From positions 674,354 to 738,353 of the forward strand of contig NZ_CP119421.1 of assembly GCF_030506305.1 (NCBI RefSeq): a stretch of DNA of 64,000 bases. The letters are read 5' to 3'. This document shows positions 18,330 through 28,074 of the stretch, piece by piece (the stretch's first letter is position 1; each line of letters begins with the position of its first letter). The notes under the pieces were generated by a model. It was not told where the DNA came from and ran no database searches. It saw only the letters and a program-made list of their open reading frames with translations. Made by a program: the position numbers and the translations under genes. This DNA comes from Porifericola rhodea (GTDB lineage Bacteria; Bacteroidota; Bacteroidia; Cytophagales; Cyclobacteriaceae).

Positions 18330-19864
18330 ATACTTACTCCACTACAAAAAATTACGACTCAGAATTCTGTGGTAGCATTCCTCTAAACTTTATCAACCTT
18401 ATTCAGCCCCATGGTATGATGATGGTGGTGAATAAGGAGATGGAGATCATTCAGCTAAGCGAAAATGTTGAGCAGCTACTTGGCATAAGCCCTGAGCAGA
18501 TAGTGGGCAAAAAATTTAACTCCATCCTGAAAGAGGAGGACTTAGAAGGGTTTGAGCAAAAAATACAACGAAGAAAAACCTATGATAACGTACCTCATGT
18601 ACTTCACCTGAAGGGTACAGAGGAGACCCTTCGTTTTACTGTGGTTATCCATTTTCATGAGCAGTATTTTCTGCTAGAGCTGGAACCCCTCAAAGAGGTT
18701 ACCAGCGATATCACGTTTATCAGCGCCTACCAAGACATTAAAAATATTATTGCCATTCTTCAGCAGTCTAAAGGGCTAAAAGAATTTGGTAAGCTCGCTG
18801 CCGAAGAAATTAGAAGCTACTCTGGCTTTGATAGAGTGATGATATACAAGTTTGATGAACAATGGAATGGCTCTGTTATAGCTGAGGCACAGGATGGTTC
18901 TCTTGAGTCTTACCTGGACCTAAAATTCCCTGCTTCTGATATTCCTAAGCAGGCACGTCAGCTATATTTTAAAACTCCCTACCGTATTATACCGGATGTA
19001 AATTTTACACCGGTAAAGCTGTACCCTATTGTTAACTCTATTACTAAAGGCTTTACTGATATCTCGGATTGTACACTAAGGAGTGTTCCTCCGGTACATA
19101 TAGAGTATTTAAACAACATGAAGGTACATGCGTCTATGTCTACACCTATTATTGTAGACGGCAAACTTTGGGGCTTAATCTCCTGCCACCATAATACGCC
19201 TAAGCACGTCCCTTTTGAAACACGCTATGCGTTTGAGGTACTCAGCGGGCTCATTTCTTCTCAACTGGCATCACACGAGAGAGAAGAACGCCTGCTACAC
19301 ATGAGCAAACGCCGTGAGCTTGAGCTGGACCTGATAGACCTGGTACATAAGGGAAAAGAATTAAATAGTAGTATCTTTACCAATTCTGACACTATATTAG
19401 ATCTGTTTGGAGCGGGTGGAATAGCTATGGTCTTGGGCAATGATTACCACCATAGAGGAGAAGTTCCTTCAGAAAAGCAAACACAAGAATTAGTTAAATG
19501 GTTAAGGATATTCAACAAAGACAAAGTATTTGCTACCAGATCCTTAGTTGCTCATTTAAAGGTGGCCGAAGCCTATAAAAACATTGGCAGTGGCTTACTG
19601 GCGATACAATTCTCACACTCTCCTCTGGGCTTCCTCCTTTTGTTCAGGCCGGAAATAGTCCATACCGTGAAGTGGGGAGGCAACCCAAATGATGCTATCA
19701 ATTTTGAAGATGATAAGCAAAAATATCATCCGAGAAACTCGTTTAAGCAATGGCAAGAAAAAGTAGAGTTTACCTCTATGCCCTGGGAAGAAGAATTAAT
19801 TGGTGTATCAAAAACTCTGAGAACTGTCATGCTTGAGAAGATGTTGATAGATTTACAGGAATAG
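18326..19864 (+). CDS. Bacteriophytochrome photosensory module (PAS-GAF-PHY) without output domain
   Basis: The 512 residues cover a complete biliverdin-binding sensor and nothing else. The N-terminal Cys15 lies in FCGSIPLNFINLIQPHG, the position of the biliverdin thioether in bacteriophytochromes. The GAF domain has FPASDIPKQARQLY (near 200) and SCHHNTPKHVPFETR (near 286). The PHY tongue has KWGGNP (near 449) and the PRxSF motif PRNSF (near 470). The protein ends about 35 residues later, in the linker helix TLRTVMLEKMLIDLQE, where a histidine kinase would normally begin. The next gene, 58 bases downstream on the same strand, supplies a kinase. It may therefore signal through that separate protein by contact or heterodimerization; this is inference. 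Confidence 0.93.
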   Translation: MNTYSTTKNYDSEFCGSIPLNFINLIQPHGMMMVVNKEMEIIQLSENVEQLLGISPEQIVGKKFNSILKEEDLEGFEQKIQRRKTYDNVPHVLHLKGTEETLRFTVVIHFHEQYFLLELEPLKEVTSDITFISAYQDIKNIIAILQQSKGLKEFGKLAAEEIRSYSGFDRVMIYKFDEQWNGSVIAEAQDGSLESYLDLKFPASDIPKQARQLYFKTPYRIIPDVNFTPVKLYPIVNSITKGFTDISDCTLRSVPPVHIEYLNNMKVHASMSTPIIVDGKLWGLISCHHNTPKHVPFETRYAFEVLSGLISSQLASHEREERLLHMSKRRELELDLIDLVHKGKELNSSIFTNSDTILDLFGAGGIAMVLGNDYHHRGEVPSEKQTQELVKWLRIFNKDKVFATRSLVAHLKVAEAYKNIGSGLLAIQFSHSPLGFLLLFRPEIVHTVKWGGNPNDAINFEDDKQKYHPRNSFKQWQEKVEFTSMPWEEELIGVSKTLRTVMLEKMLIDLQE

Positions 19865-19922
19865 ACTTTTTTGAAAGCAGGGAAAGGTAGGTGTTTTGTA
19901 AAGAATTATTTTTAAACAATAC

Positions 19923-22900
19923 ATGCAAAATAAGAAAGCTTCAGAACAATTAGCTGACCGAGAAGCTACATCAATTCGTGACTCTCAAATTGTAGTGGGC
20001 ATAGGAGCTTCAGCAGGCGGGCTGGAGGCCATCAACGAGCTCTTTGATAATATACCAGAGGGTAAGGGCCTGGCCTATGTAGTAATACAGCACCTTTCTC
20101 CTAACTATAAGAGTCTGATGGATGAGCTGCTGGCTAAGCATACCAAGCTTAAAATTATTAAAGCTGAAGAAGGTAGATTTCTGGAGCCCAATTGCATCTA
20201 TCTTATTCCTAATAAAAATAATATGATTATCAAAGGGGGACGACTGCACCTCATTGATAAACCAAAATCTTCTGTACCCAACAATGCGATAGATGTGTTT
20301 TTTGAGTCTATGGCAGAAGATATGGGTAACCGTACTGTCGGTGTTGTACTTTCGGGCACTGGCTCCGATGGTACCAAAGGTATTTCTGCAATCAAGCGCA
20401 AAGGAGGGCTCGTGATAGTACAAGACCCCGTAACTGCAAAGTTTGATGGTATGCCTAATAGTGCGATAACATCTGGCAACTACGATTATATCCTCCCCCC
20501 TGAGCTAATGTGCGAGGAAATTACCCGCTACCCTGAAATTATTAAAAACTTTTCATCTACAGAAAGTAATGAAAATTTTCAGGGAGTAGACCCTTACCAC
20601 AGTATTTTTAAGCTGATTAAGGATACTACTACTTACGATTTTAACTTTTACAAAAGGCAAACACTGGAACGCCGACTCTCTAAGCGGATGGCAGAGGTAG
20701 GCATTTCTGAGCTTAGGGAGTACACTTACTTTCTGCAAAATAACCCGGATGAGGTGGAAAGACTCGCTAATGAGTTTCTTATTAACGTAACCTGCTTCTT
20801 CCGCGATCCGCTCGCTTTTGAGGTTATCAGGGACAAGATTATTCCTGATATGATCAACAAAAAGCTGGAGAATGAGCAGCTTAAAATCTGGGTGACAGCT
20901 TGTAGCACCGGTGAAGAAGCTTACTCTATTGCTATGCTGGTGCAGGAACATTTGGAAAGAATCAGAAAAAACCTGAATGTGAAAATATTTGCTACCGATA
21001 TGGATGCCCGTGCCATAGAAGTAGCGGCTAAAGGGTCTTACCCTCATGATGTGGAGAATGACCTTTCGCGAGACAGGCTGGAGAAATTCTTTTATAAAGA
21101 AGGTAAGCGCTACATCATCAAGCGAGATCTTCGTAAGATGGTCATATTTGCCCAACATAATATTATAAAAGACCCTCCTTTTGGGCAGATGGATATGGTC
21201 AGTTGCCGCAATATGCTGATCTACATGCGCAATGAGCTGCAGAGAAAAGTACTAGAAACTTTACATTTTTCACTAAACCGTGGAGGTTATCTTTTTTTAG
21301 GTTCAAGTGAGAGTAGCGCACCTATCAAAGAATCATTAAAGGAAATTAATAAAAAGTGGAACATCTATAAATCTACTTCTAAGAGCAAGCCTTTTATCTT
21401 TGATAATAAAATTGCACAGAGCGATCCTAAAGAAGCTACAAAATCACCGGACGTACGTCCTACACGTTCGACTATAGACAGCAAAATGAAAGATGCTTTT
21501 CATGATGCTATTATTGATGAGCTAGGCTATGCAGCGATCTTTATCAACGAAAACTACCAGCTAATACAGGCTATAGGAGATTACAAGCACTACCTGCAAA
21601 TGCCGGAGCGCCAGCTTAGGTCTAACCTGCTCAAGTTAGTGCCAAAAGAAATATCTGTCCCTCTTACCCTGGCTCTTCGCAAAGCCATTAATACTAATGA
21701 AAAAACTACCTCTAAGCGAATTAGACTAGGTGAAGCAGATAAGCGAAGAATCATCAACTTTGTAGTTAAACCCTATCTTTCTACCCATCAGTATGAGCAG
21801 AAGTTTCTGCTGGTGATATTTCGCGAAGAGAAAGTAGAAAATATTTCTACTGAAGAAGTTTCGCAAAGCGACTCCCAGGTAGATTTAGACCGCCTGATTG
21901 AGCTGGAAGAGGAGCTAAAAGAAACCAAGGAAGATCTACAAACTACGGTAGAAGAGCTGGAAACCTCTAATGAAGAGCTACAGTCAAGCAATGAGGAGCT
22001 GCTCTCTTCTAATGAGGAGCTGCAAAGTACCAATGAAGAGCTGCAATCGCTCAACGAAGAGCTGCATACCGTAAATGCCGAGCACCAGATCAAAATAAAA
22101 GAGATGGTGGAACTGAATGATGATTTAAATAACTACTTCAGCAGTTCAGACATCGGGCAGATTTTTGTAGATCGCGACCTTAGAATCAGAAAATATACTC
22201 CTGCCGTTACTGATCAGGTAAACCTGATTGAGTCGGATATCGGACGTCCCATCAACCACCTTTCCTATAACTTAAAATACGATCATTTTGTAGAGGATAT
22301 TAAGGAGGTGATTGAAAGTGGAGAAACCATAGAAAAAGAGTTGGAAGTAACGAACAATCGTTACTATCAGATGCGGATTCTCCCCTACCTACGTCAAAAT
22401 AAGTCCATAGATGGAGCAGTTATAACCTTTGTTGATATTACTCCGGTAAAGCAGCTTAACAACCTTCTGAATGGAGTACTACAGAGCTCGCCTAACGCCA
22501 TTATGTCTATGGAAACGGTTGTGGAGAAGAATGAAATTGTAGACTTCCGCTTTACTATGGCTAATGATGCCATCAAAAAAATTGTTGGCCTGGAACCGAA
22601 AGAGATTGAAGGCAAAGGCCTGCTGGAAGTATTGCCCGGGATGAAGCTAGTGGGGATATTTAACCGACTGAAAAAGGTAGTGCAAACAGAAAGTATCTTA
22701 CGACAGGAGGTGCATTATGAGCACGACGAGCTCAATTTATGGATAGAAATATTGGCTGCTCCTATGCAGAATGGTATTGCTATGACCATCTCTGATATTC
22801 ATGAGAAGAAAGAGGCCGAAGATGAACTCTTTCTAGCCTACGAAGAAGTAAAGAAAGCAGAAAACAAACTACGCGACCTTAATGCGGAGCTGGAGCAGCG

Positions 22901-24035
22901 TGTAGAAGATCGCACCCGAGAGTTGCAGGAAAGTGAACAACGCTTCCGTTTGGTAGCACAGGCCACTAATGATGCTATCTGGAACTGGGACCTGATTAAT
23001 AACAAATTTTGGTGGAATGATACTTTTGAAGAAATTTTTGGCTACTGCCGTGAAGATCTCAACGAGGGTATTGATAGCTCAATGTTCAACTTTTTGCACG
23101 AGAGAGAAGCTGAGCAGGTAAAAGCTGAAATAGATAAAATCATCAACACCGGTAAAAAGCAATGGTCTTTTGAGCACCGCTTTAGAAAGAAAGACGGTAG
23201 CTATGCTTTTGTCTACAACCGCGCGTACGTATTACAAAACGAATATGGAGTGCCCTATCGTGTACTAGGGTCAATCATTGACCTGAGCCAGCTCAAAGAA
23301 ATACAGGAAGAACTAAAACTGAGTAACGAAAACCTGAAGAAGATCAATATTGATCTGGATAATTTTGTGTATACGGCTTCGCACGACTTAAAGTCTCCAA
23401 TCATTAATCTTGAAGGACTGATTACCATTCTTAAGGCTGAGCTTAATGGTAGTGGCAGCGGAGATAGCAATCGCCTGGATCTGGTATTAGAAAAGATGGA
23501 CTCTTCCATAGACAAGTTTAAAAATACACTTAAGGCCCTCTCAGACATTACCAAGGTACAACGCAACCCTGAAAGCACTAACGAGCATTTATCGGTAAAG
23601 CAAACCCTGGAAAATATTAAAGAAGATATTAAGCCAGCCTTGGAAGAGGCTAGGCCGGAAATTCAGGAAGATATACAGGTAGATCATCTTTATTACCCTC
23701 AGATTAATCTACGAAGTATCATCTACAATTTGCTGAGCAATGCTATCAAATATCGTTCGGCAGAGCGCAAACCTATCGTCAAACTCTCTACTTACGAGGA
23801 GGGCGAGCATGTGGTGATAGAAGTAGAAGACAACGGTCTGGGTATGACTCCACTGCAACAGGAGAAGTTATTCTCTATGTTTAAGCGCTTCCACCGACAT
23901 ATTGAAGGTACAGGTATAGGCTTATACATGGTGAAGCGTATGGTGGAAAATAAAGATGGCTTTATCAAGGTAGAAAGTGAGCCTGATAAAGGCACAACCT
24001 TTAAGGTCTTCATCAAAAAAGAAGATGAAAACTAG
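19923..24035 (+). CDS. CheB-CheR-PAS-histidine kinase fusion protein
   Basis: This 1370-residue cytosolic protein has, in order: a CheB methylesterase domain (about 22-210) with Ser in [13 protein letters not shown], His in [12 protein letters not shown] and Asp in [10 protein letters not shown]; a CheR methyltransferase domain (about 220-500) with [28 protein letters not shown] and [16 protein letters not shown]; a coiled coil (about 657-723) of repeated SNEEL/TNEEL units; three PAS-like domains (about 735-1140); a HisKA helix with [11 protein letters not shown] (His near 1155); and a HATPase domain with [18 protein letters not shown] and [12 protein letters not shown]. All catalytic motifs are present. 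There is no CheY-type receiver domain, so the CheB part is not controlled by phosphorylation in the usual way. It follows the phytochrome gene and meets the kinase gene on the other strand with a 4-base overlap at the ends. Confidence 0.93.
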   Translation: MQNKKASEQLADREATSIRDSQIVVGIGASAGGLEAINELFDNIPEGKGLAYVVIQHLSPNYKSLMDELLAKHTKLKIIKAEEGRFLEPNCIYLIPNKNNMIIKGGRLHLIDKPKSSVPNNAIDVFFESMAEDMGNRTVGVVLSGTGSDGTKGISAIKRKGGLVIVQDPVTAKFDGMPNSAITSGNYDYILPPELMCEEITRYPEIIKNFSSTESNENFQGVDPYHSIFKLIKDTTTYDFNFYKRQTLERRLSKRMAEVGISELREYTYFLQNNPDEVERLANEFLINVTCFFRDPLAFEVIRDKIIPDMINKKLENEQLKIWVTACSTGEEAYSIAMLVQEHLERIRKNLNVKIFATDMDARAIEVAAKGSYPHDVENDLSRDRLEKFFYKEGKRYIIKRDLRKMVIFAQHNIIKDPPFGQMDMVSCRNMLIYMRNELQRKVLETLHFSLNRGGYLFLGSSESSAPIKESLKEINKKWNIYKSTSKSKPFIFDNKIAQSDPKEATKSPDVRPTRSTIDSKMKDAFHDAIIDELGYAAIFINENYQLIQAIGDYKHYLQMPERQLRSNLLKLVPKEISVPLTLALRKAINTNEKTTSKRIRLGEADKRRIINFVVKPYLSTHQYEQKFLLVIFREEKVENISTEEVSQSDSQVDLDRLIELEEELKETKEDLQTTVEELETSNEELQSSNEELLSSNEELQSTNEELQSLNEELHTVNAEHQIKIKEMVELNDDLNNYFSSSDIGQIFVDRDLRIRKYTPAVTDQVNLIESDIGRPINHLSYNLKYDHFVEDIKEVIESGETIEKELEVTNNRYYQMRILPYLRQNKSIDGAVITFVDITPVKQLNNLLNGVLQSSPNAIMSMETVVEKNEIVDFRFTMANDAIKKIVGLEPKEIEGKGLLEVLPGMKLVGIFNRLKKVVQTESILRQEVHYEHDELNLWIEILAAPMQNGIAMTISDIHEKKEAEDELFLAYEEVKKAENKLRDLNAELEQRVEDRTRELQESEQRFRLVAQATNDAIWNWDLINNKFWWNDTFEEIFGYCREDLNEGIDSSMFNFLHEREAEQVKAEIDKIINTGKKQWSFEHRFRKKDGSYAFVYNRAYVLQNEYGVPYRVLGSIIDLSQLKEIQEELKLSNENLKKINIDLDNFVYTASHDLKSPIINLEGLITILKAELNGSGSGDSNRLDLVLEKMDSSIDKFKNTLKALSDITKVQRNPESTNEHLSVKQTLENIKEDIKPALEEARPEIQEDIQVDHLYYPQINLRSIIYNLLSNAIKYRSAERKPIVKLSTYEEGEHVVIEVEDNGLGMTPLQQEKLFSMFKRFHRHIEGTGIGLYMVKRMVENKDGFIKVESEPDKGTTFKVFIKKEDEN

Positions 24036-25510
24036 GGCAAAGCTTGTTGATAGGCATTTCTAAGTTTGACAAATTTATAATAAGCTTCTTTCAGCTGATT
24101 TGAGACTTGTGCATCCGGCATAAAGGTCTCCTTTTTCTCAATTCTATTAGCCTCAAGATCAGCCAGGTTTAAGGCATGGGTTGCCAATAGCACTGCGCCT
24201 CTGGCTACCCCATGGCTACTTTCTGCATGATATACCGGCATGCAAAATACATCTGCTATCAGCTGAGAAATAAAGGAAGAGCGAGTTAGCCCACCATCTG
24301 TCCATAGGCCTTGCAGCTCACGTTTGGCTACCTTCTGTAAAACCTCGGCAATACCATACAGATTAAACACGACACCCTCTATTGCAGCGCGTGCAAAATG
24401 CGCCCTGCTATGGTGGCTTTGCACTCCAAAGAACTGTCCGCTCACATCTTCTCTCCAAAGAGGAGCACGCTCTCCAAAAAAGTACGGCAGGCAGCTTAAG
24501 CCTTCTGCTCCGGCAGGTATTTCTTTCACTTTTTGCAGAATAAGAGCAGCATCTTCCAATTCGGGAAAAAACTGCTGCTTGAGCCATTCAAGTACTATAC
24601 CTCCGTTATTTGTTGGCCCACCTATCACATGGTAACTTTCTGTCAGATGATAATCAAAAATACTGGCAGCAGGATCAGCACTGGTCTCACGGGCAGTCAA
24701 GCGAATTGCTCCGCTGGTACCCAGGCTCATGGTAGCTACATCTTCGTCAAACCCGCTGGCATTGAGGTTAGCCAGACAGCCATCACTGGCCCCTATAATA
24801 AAAGAGGTGTGCTCCGTTATATTTTTATGACGAAAACTGGAAAACACTGGCATTCCTATATTGTAAGTTGGAGGCTTAAGCTCAGAAAGCTGATGTTCTC
24901 CTATACCGGTCCATTGCAGGGCAACTGTATTCCAGCTTTTTGTATTTTTATTCCAGAAACCGGAAGCTCCGGCTATAGCGTAGTCTACTACATATTTACC
25001 GCACCAGCGAGCAATCATGTACTCCTTAAGGCTAATAAACTTATAAGCCTGTTTAAAAATATTGTTTTGATGATCGCGCAGCCAGGCTACTTTGCACAAG
25101 GGCAGCATAGCATGTATTGGGGCACCAGATGCAGCATATATTTGTCTGCCCTCTTCAGTTTGACGTAATTTGGCAGCAGCAGAGGCACTACGTACATCTG
25201 CCCAGATAATAGCCGGAGTCAGAGGTCTTCCATTCTTGTCAATAGCTATCAGGCTGTGCATGGCTGCTCCAAAGCTAATTGCCCTCACCGTGCCATCTAT
25301 ATTGTCCAGTACCTTCTTGAGTGTATCTTCAGTGATCTGCAATAGGCTCTCCGGATCCTGTTCACGATAGCCCGCCTGCGGTTGATGTAGTTCATAGGTA
25401 GCTTCAGCAACAGCCAGGACTTCAGCTCGGGCATTTGCCGCCAATACCTTTACCCCCGTGGTTCCTACATCTAATCCTATAATAATATTGTCTTGATCTG
25501 TATCTGCCAT
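24032..25510 (-). CDS. FGGY-family sugar kinase, gluconokinase type
   Basis: The 492-residue protein has the FGGY kinase layout: nucleotide site IIIGLDVGTTGVKVLAAN at the N-terminus, FGAAMHSLIAID, GAPIHAMLPLCKVAWL and a C-terminal ATP site GLWTDGGLTRSSF. The segments MHSLIAID and PIHAMLPLCKVAWL resemble FGGY gluconokinases more than xylulokinases, so gluconate to 6-phosphogluconate is the best guess; another aldonate or a pentulose is possible. It is the last gene of the minus-strand uronate group, after mannonate dehydratase, which fits an aldonate/uronate role. Confidence 0.8.
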   Translation of the reverse strand: MADTDQDNIIIGLDVGTTGVKVLAANARAEVLAVAEATYELHQPQAGYREQDPESLLQITEDTLKKVLDNIDGTVRAISFGAAMHSLIAIDKNGRPLTPAIIWADVRSASAAAKLRQTEEGRQIYAASGAPIHAMLPLCKVAWLRDHQNNIFKQAYKFISLKEYMIARWCGKYVVDYAIAGASGFWNKNTKSWNTVALQWTGIGEHQLSELKPPTYNIGMPVFSSFRHKNITEHTSFIIGASDGCLANLNASGFDEDVATMSLGTSGAIRLTARETSADPAASIFDYHLTESYHVIGGPTNNGGIVLEWLKQQFFPELEDAALILQKVKEIPAGAEGLSCLPYFFGERAPLWREDVSGQFFGVQSHHSRAHFARAAIEGVVFNLYGIAEVLQKVAKRELQGLWTDGGLTRSSFISQLIADVFCMPVYHAESSHGVARGAVLLATHALNLADLEANRIEKKETFMPDAQVSNQLKEAYYKFVKLRNAYQQALP

Positions 25511-25570
25511 TTCCCGGCAATATAAAGCATATTAGATCCAGGAGAAATTATTTACAGGCTGAATATAACA

Positions 25571-25598
25571 AAGGTTACCACTGCTTGGTGGCAACCTT
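25571..25598 (-). terminator. Terminator-like hairpin between uxuA and the kinase gene
   Basis: AAGGTTACCAC and GTGGCAACCTT pair with one internal mismatch around a short loop. On the minus strand a TTGTTAT tail follows. It may separate or attenuate transcription before the kinase gene. Confidence 0.5.
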
Positions 25599-25653
25599 AA
25601 TGACAAATCAAATTGTGAGGTGATACTTGTTAGAACTTATAATAGCTCTTTCG

Positions 25654-26880
25654 CTAATTCGCTATCATCTTCCATTTATTAACGTGGGTATTACGTATGC
25701 CCATTTCCAAACCCCTGAGTTCTGCCAGACCACGCATTCTGCCAATAGCCGAATAGCCAGGGTAAAACTGACGGTCTGCATCAAAGAGGAACTGATGCCC
25801 ATGATCCGGACGCATAGGAATGGCTATATCCGTACGGCCCATCATATTACGTTTGAGCTGTTCTTCTATTACTGCTTTCATGACCGCAAACATATCAGTA
25901 CTACCCTCCAGATGGTCTGCCTCATAGAAACTACCATCTGGGTTATGCTGTACATTGCGCAGGTGCAGAAAATGAATTTTGCTGCCCAGGCGTTTGATCA
26001 TGCCCGGCAGATCGTTATCACGGCGTGCACCAAGAGACCCAGTACAGAAGGTAATACCATTGTTGAGTGAAGGGACACTCTCTACAATGTAACGCAGATC
26101 GTCTTCTGTACAGACTATGCGAGGCAACCCCAGAATTGGAAAGGGCGGGTCATCAGGGTGAATGCACATATTAATGCCATAGCTTTCAGCTACAGGAATA
26201 ATTTTACTCAGAAAATAAGTCAGATTTTCTCTCAGTTTTACTACCCCTATCTCCTTATATACCCCAAGGTGCTTCATAAACTCTTCAGGAGAATAAACTT
26301 CATCGGTGCCGGGCAGGCCTGCCATAATGGTACGCTGGAGCACATCTTTTTCGTGTGAGCTCAACTGTTGCAGATAAGCATGGGCCGCTTCTTTTTGCGC
26401 TTCGGTATAGTCATTTTCTATGCCTGGCCTTTTTAGTATAAATATTTCAAAAGCTGCCAATGCTACAGGGTCGTATCGTAGTGCAAAAGAACCATCTTTA
26501 AGCGGAAAGTTGAGCTGGGTACGTGTCCAGTCCAGTACTGGCATAAAATTGTAGCAAACAGTATTAATATTGCTTTTCCCCAGATTCTCCAGGGTTTGGC
26601 AATACTTATCTATATACTCATCTCGTTCTGGTGAAGCTGTCTTTATGCTTTCGTGAACGTTAACGCTTTCCACCACATTCCAGCGCAGTCCGGCACTTTC
26701 TATCATTTCTTTTCTCTGACTTATATCATGCAGGCTCCAAACTTCGCCGCAGGGAATCTGATGTAGCGCACTAACTACACCTTTGGCTCCGGTTTGCCTG
26801 ATCTCTGCTAGTGTAACTGCATCTTGCGGCCCAAACCAGCGCCAGCTCGGAAAAAGGGATACGTGTTGTTTGTCGGTCAT
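25654..26880 (-). CDS. uxuA: Mannonate dehydratase
   Basis: The 408-residue protein matches UxuA throughout. It has SWRWFGPQDAVTLAEIRQTG at the N-terminus, VCYNFMPVLDWTRTQL, MCIHPDDPPFPILGLPRIV with metal-binding His/Asp residues, ITFCTGSLGARRDNDL, and a C-terminal RPDHGHQFLFD. It dehydrates D-mannonate to 2-keto-3-deoxygluconate in the hexuronate pathway. The upstream SDR gene on the same strand probably makes its substrate from fructuronate. Neither the isomerase UxaC nor the downstream KDG kinase/aldolase is in the window. Confidence 0.96.
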   Translation of the reverse strand: MTDKQHVSLFPSWRWFGPQDAVTLAEIRQTGAKGVVSALHQIPCGEVWSLHDISQRKEMIESAGLRWNVVESVNVHESIKTASPERDEYIDKYCQTLENLGKSNINTVCYNFMPVLDWTRTQLNFPLKDGSFALRYDPVALAAFEIFILKRPGIENDYTEAQKEAAHAYLQQLSSHEKDVLQRTIMAGLPGTDEVYSPEEFMKHLGVYKEIGVVKLRENLTYFLSKIIPVAESYGINMCIHPDDPPFPILGLPRIVCTEDDLRYIVESVPSLNNGITFCTGSLGARRDNDLPGMIKRLGSKIHFLHLRNVQHNPDGSFYEADHLEGSTDMFAVMKAVIEEQLKRNMMGRTDIAIPMRPDHGHQFLFDADRQFYPGYSAIGRMRGLAELRGLEMGIRNTHVNKWKMIAN

Positions 26881-26993
26881 GTATTAGAGTGTTAGGCTGT
26901 AAATATTTTGTTTGTTGTATCAAAAAAATGTGTGGGCTAAATCCACCTTAATCTTTACCTCCCTAAGTTTATCAACATATAAAAATAATTTTA

Positions 26994-27179
26994 ATGAATA
27001 GTAATTTAAAAGCAAATACACATACTTCAATCAAGCATCACATAGAAGAACTTTCAAAAATTAAGGCCGCATACGATATCCATATTGAGCGTACGCTTGC
27101 TGCTATAAAAACTATAAAATCTTTACCAAATTGCAGCCCTTTGTGGTACTATGCATCTGAACTGACTACACCCCGCTAA
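26994..27179 (+). CDS. Possible small protein, 61 residues
   Basis: An ATG frame of 61 codons fills the gap between uxuA and the SDR gene on the opposite strand and overlaps the SDR 3' end by 14 bases. It is helical and charged (HHIEELSKIKAAYDIHIERT) and resembles no family I know. It could be real, since the gap is otherwise unused and an AT-rich TAAGTTTA box lies about 30 bases upstream, or a chance frame. Confidence 0.3.
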   Translation: MNSNLKANTHTSIKHHIEELSKIKAAYDIHIERTLAAIKTIKSLPNCSPLWYYASELTTPR

Positions 27180-27984
27180 ATGCACTGAAGCCTCCATCTA
27201 CCGGAATAATAGTACCGGTAACAAACTTTGAAGCTTCGCTGCAGAGATAGAGCACTGCTCCGCTAAGTTCTTTAGCCTCTCCAAAGCGCTGCATAGGCGT
27301 ATTTTTTACGATTGTCTCCCCACGTTCAGTAAGCGTACCATCCTCATTGGTAAGCAGGCGTTCATTTTGCTTGCCAATAAAGAAGCCAGGTGCTATAGCA
27401 TTTACCCGTATACCATCTCCAAATTTCATAGACATTTCAGTAGCCATCCATTTGGTAAACATATCTATTCCCGCTTTTGCGATAGAGTAGCCCAGCACCC
27501 GGGTAATTGCATGCGTAGCGGCCATAGAAGAAATATTAATGATACTGCCACTTTTTTGCTCTGCCATAGCCTTACCAAAAACCAGAGTAGGCAGTACTGA
27601 GCCCATCAGGTTGAGATCAAGCACCTTTTTAAGGTCTTCTACCGAAACATCAAACACAGTTTGTTCAGGACCAACGGTAGCTCCCGGCATATTACCGCCT
27701 GCTGCATTGATCAGCACGTCTATCCTACCCCACTCTGCCAAAATCTGAGAGTTCACTTTTTCTAACTCTTCCTGTGAGGTAACATCGCAGGCAAAGCCCA
27801 TAACCTCACTGCTAATTGCTTTTAACTCTTCCACTCTCTTTTGCGCAGAGGCCTCATGCAGGCTGAGAATAGCTACTTTAGCTCCTTCTTCCATCAGGGT
27901 TCTGGCCATTGCCCCCCCTAAGGCGCCTCCTCCTCCAGGAATCACAATCACTTTTCCCTTCACATCAAATAAGTCGTTTTTCAT
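27166..27984 (-). CDS. SDR oxidoreductase, D-mannonate/fructuronate type
   Basis: The 272-residue classical short-chain dehydrogenase has the cofactor loop VIPGGGGALGGAMA (a variant of TGxxxGxG), NAAGGN, the catalytic Ser-Tyr-Lys set in INISSMAATHAITRVLGYSIAKAG, and the tail PVDGGFSAFSGV. In Bacteroidota uronate clusters this SDR type replaces the long-chain UxuB and interconverts fructuronate and mannonate. Its place between TRAP transporter genes and uxuA supports that. The exact substrate is inferred from context. Confidence 0.87.
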   Translation of the reverse strand: MKNDLFDVKGKVIVIPGGGGALGGAMARTLMEEGAKVAILSLHEASAQKRVEELKAISSEVMGFACDVTSQEELEKVNSQILAEWGRIDVLINAAGGNMPGATVGPEQTVFDVSVEDLKKVLDLNLMGSVLPTLVFGKAMAEQKSGSIINISSMAATHAITRVLGYSIAKAGIDMFTKWMATEMSMKFGDGIRVNAIAPGFFIGKQNERLLTNEDGTLTERGETIVKNTPMQRFGEAKELSGAVLYLCSEASKFVTGTIIPVDGGFSAFSGV

Positions 27985-28074
27985 CAGTATTCAGTTAAGA
28001 TTCTTTCGTAATTATTTATTATAGCCCCAGCAGTTATGTCTTCGCTTTAATACTCTACAAAAATTCCAGACAGT

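Noticed and set aside
20553-21158. 201-codon frame antisense to the CheR domain
   Set aside because: The sense strand has conserved CheR motifs throughout; the antisense product looks like shadow sequence rich in Phe and Ser.
21788-22093. Apparent tandem repeat (TCTAATGAGGAGCTG-like units) in the fusion gene
   Set aside because: It encodes the SNEEL/TNEEL coiled coil typical of CheB-CheR fusion proteins, not a mobile or CRISPR repeat.
24533-25168. 211-codon frame antisense to the FGGY kinase gene
   Set aside because: It lies fully inside a well-supported kinase gene and its translation resembles no family; it arises from the codon bias of the real gene.
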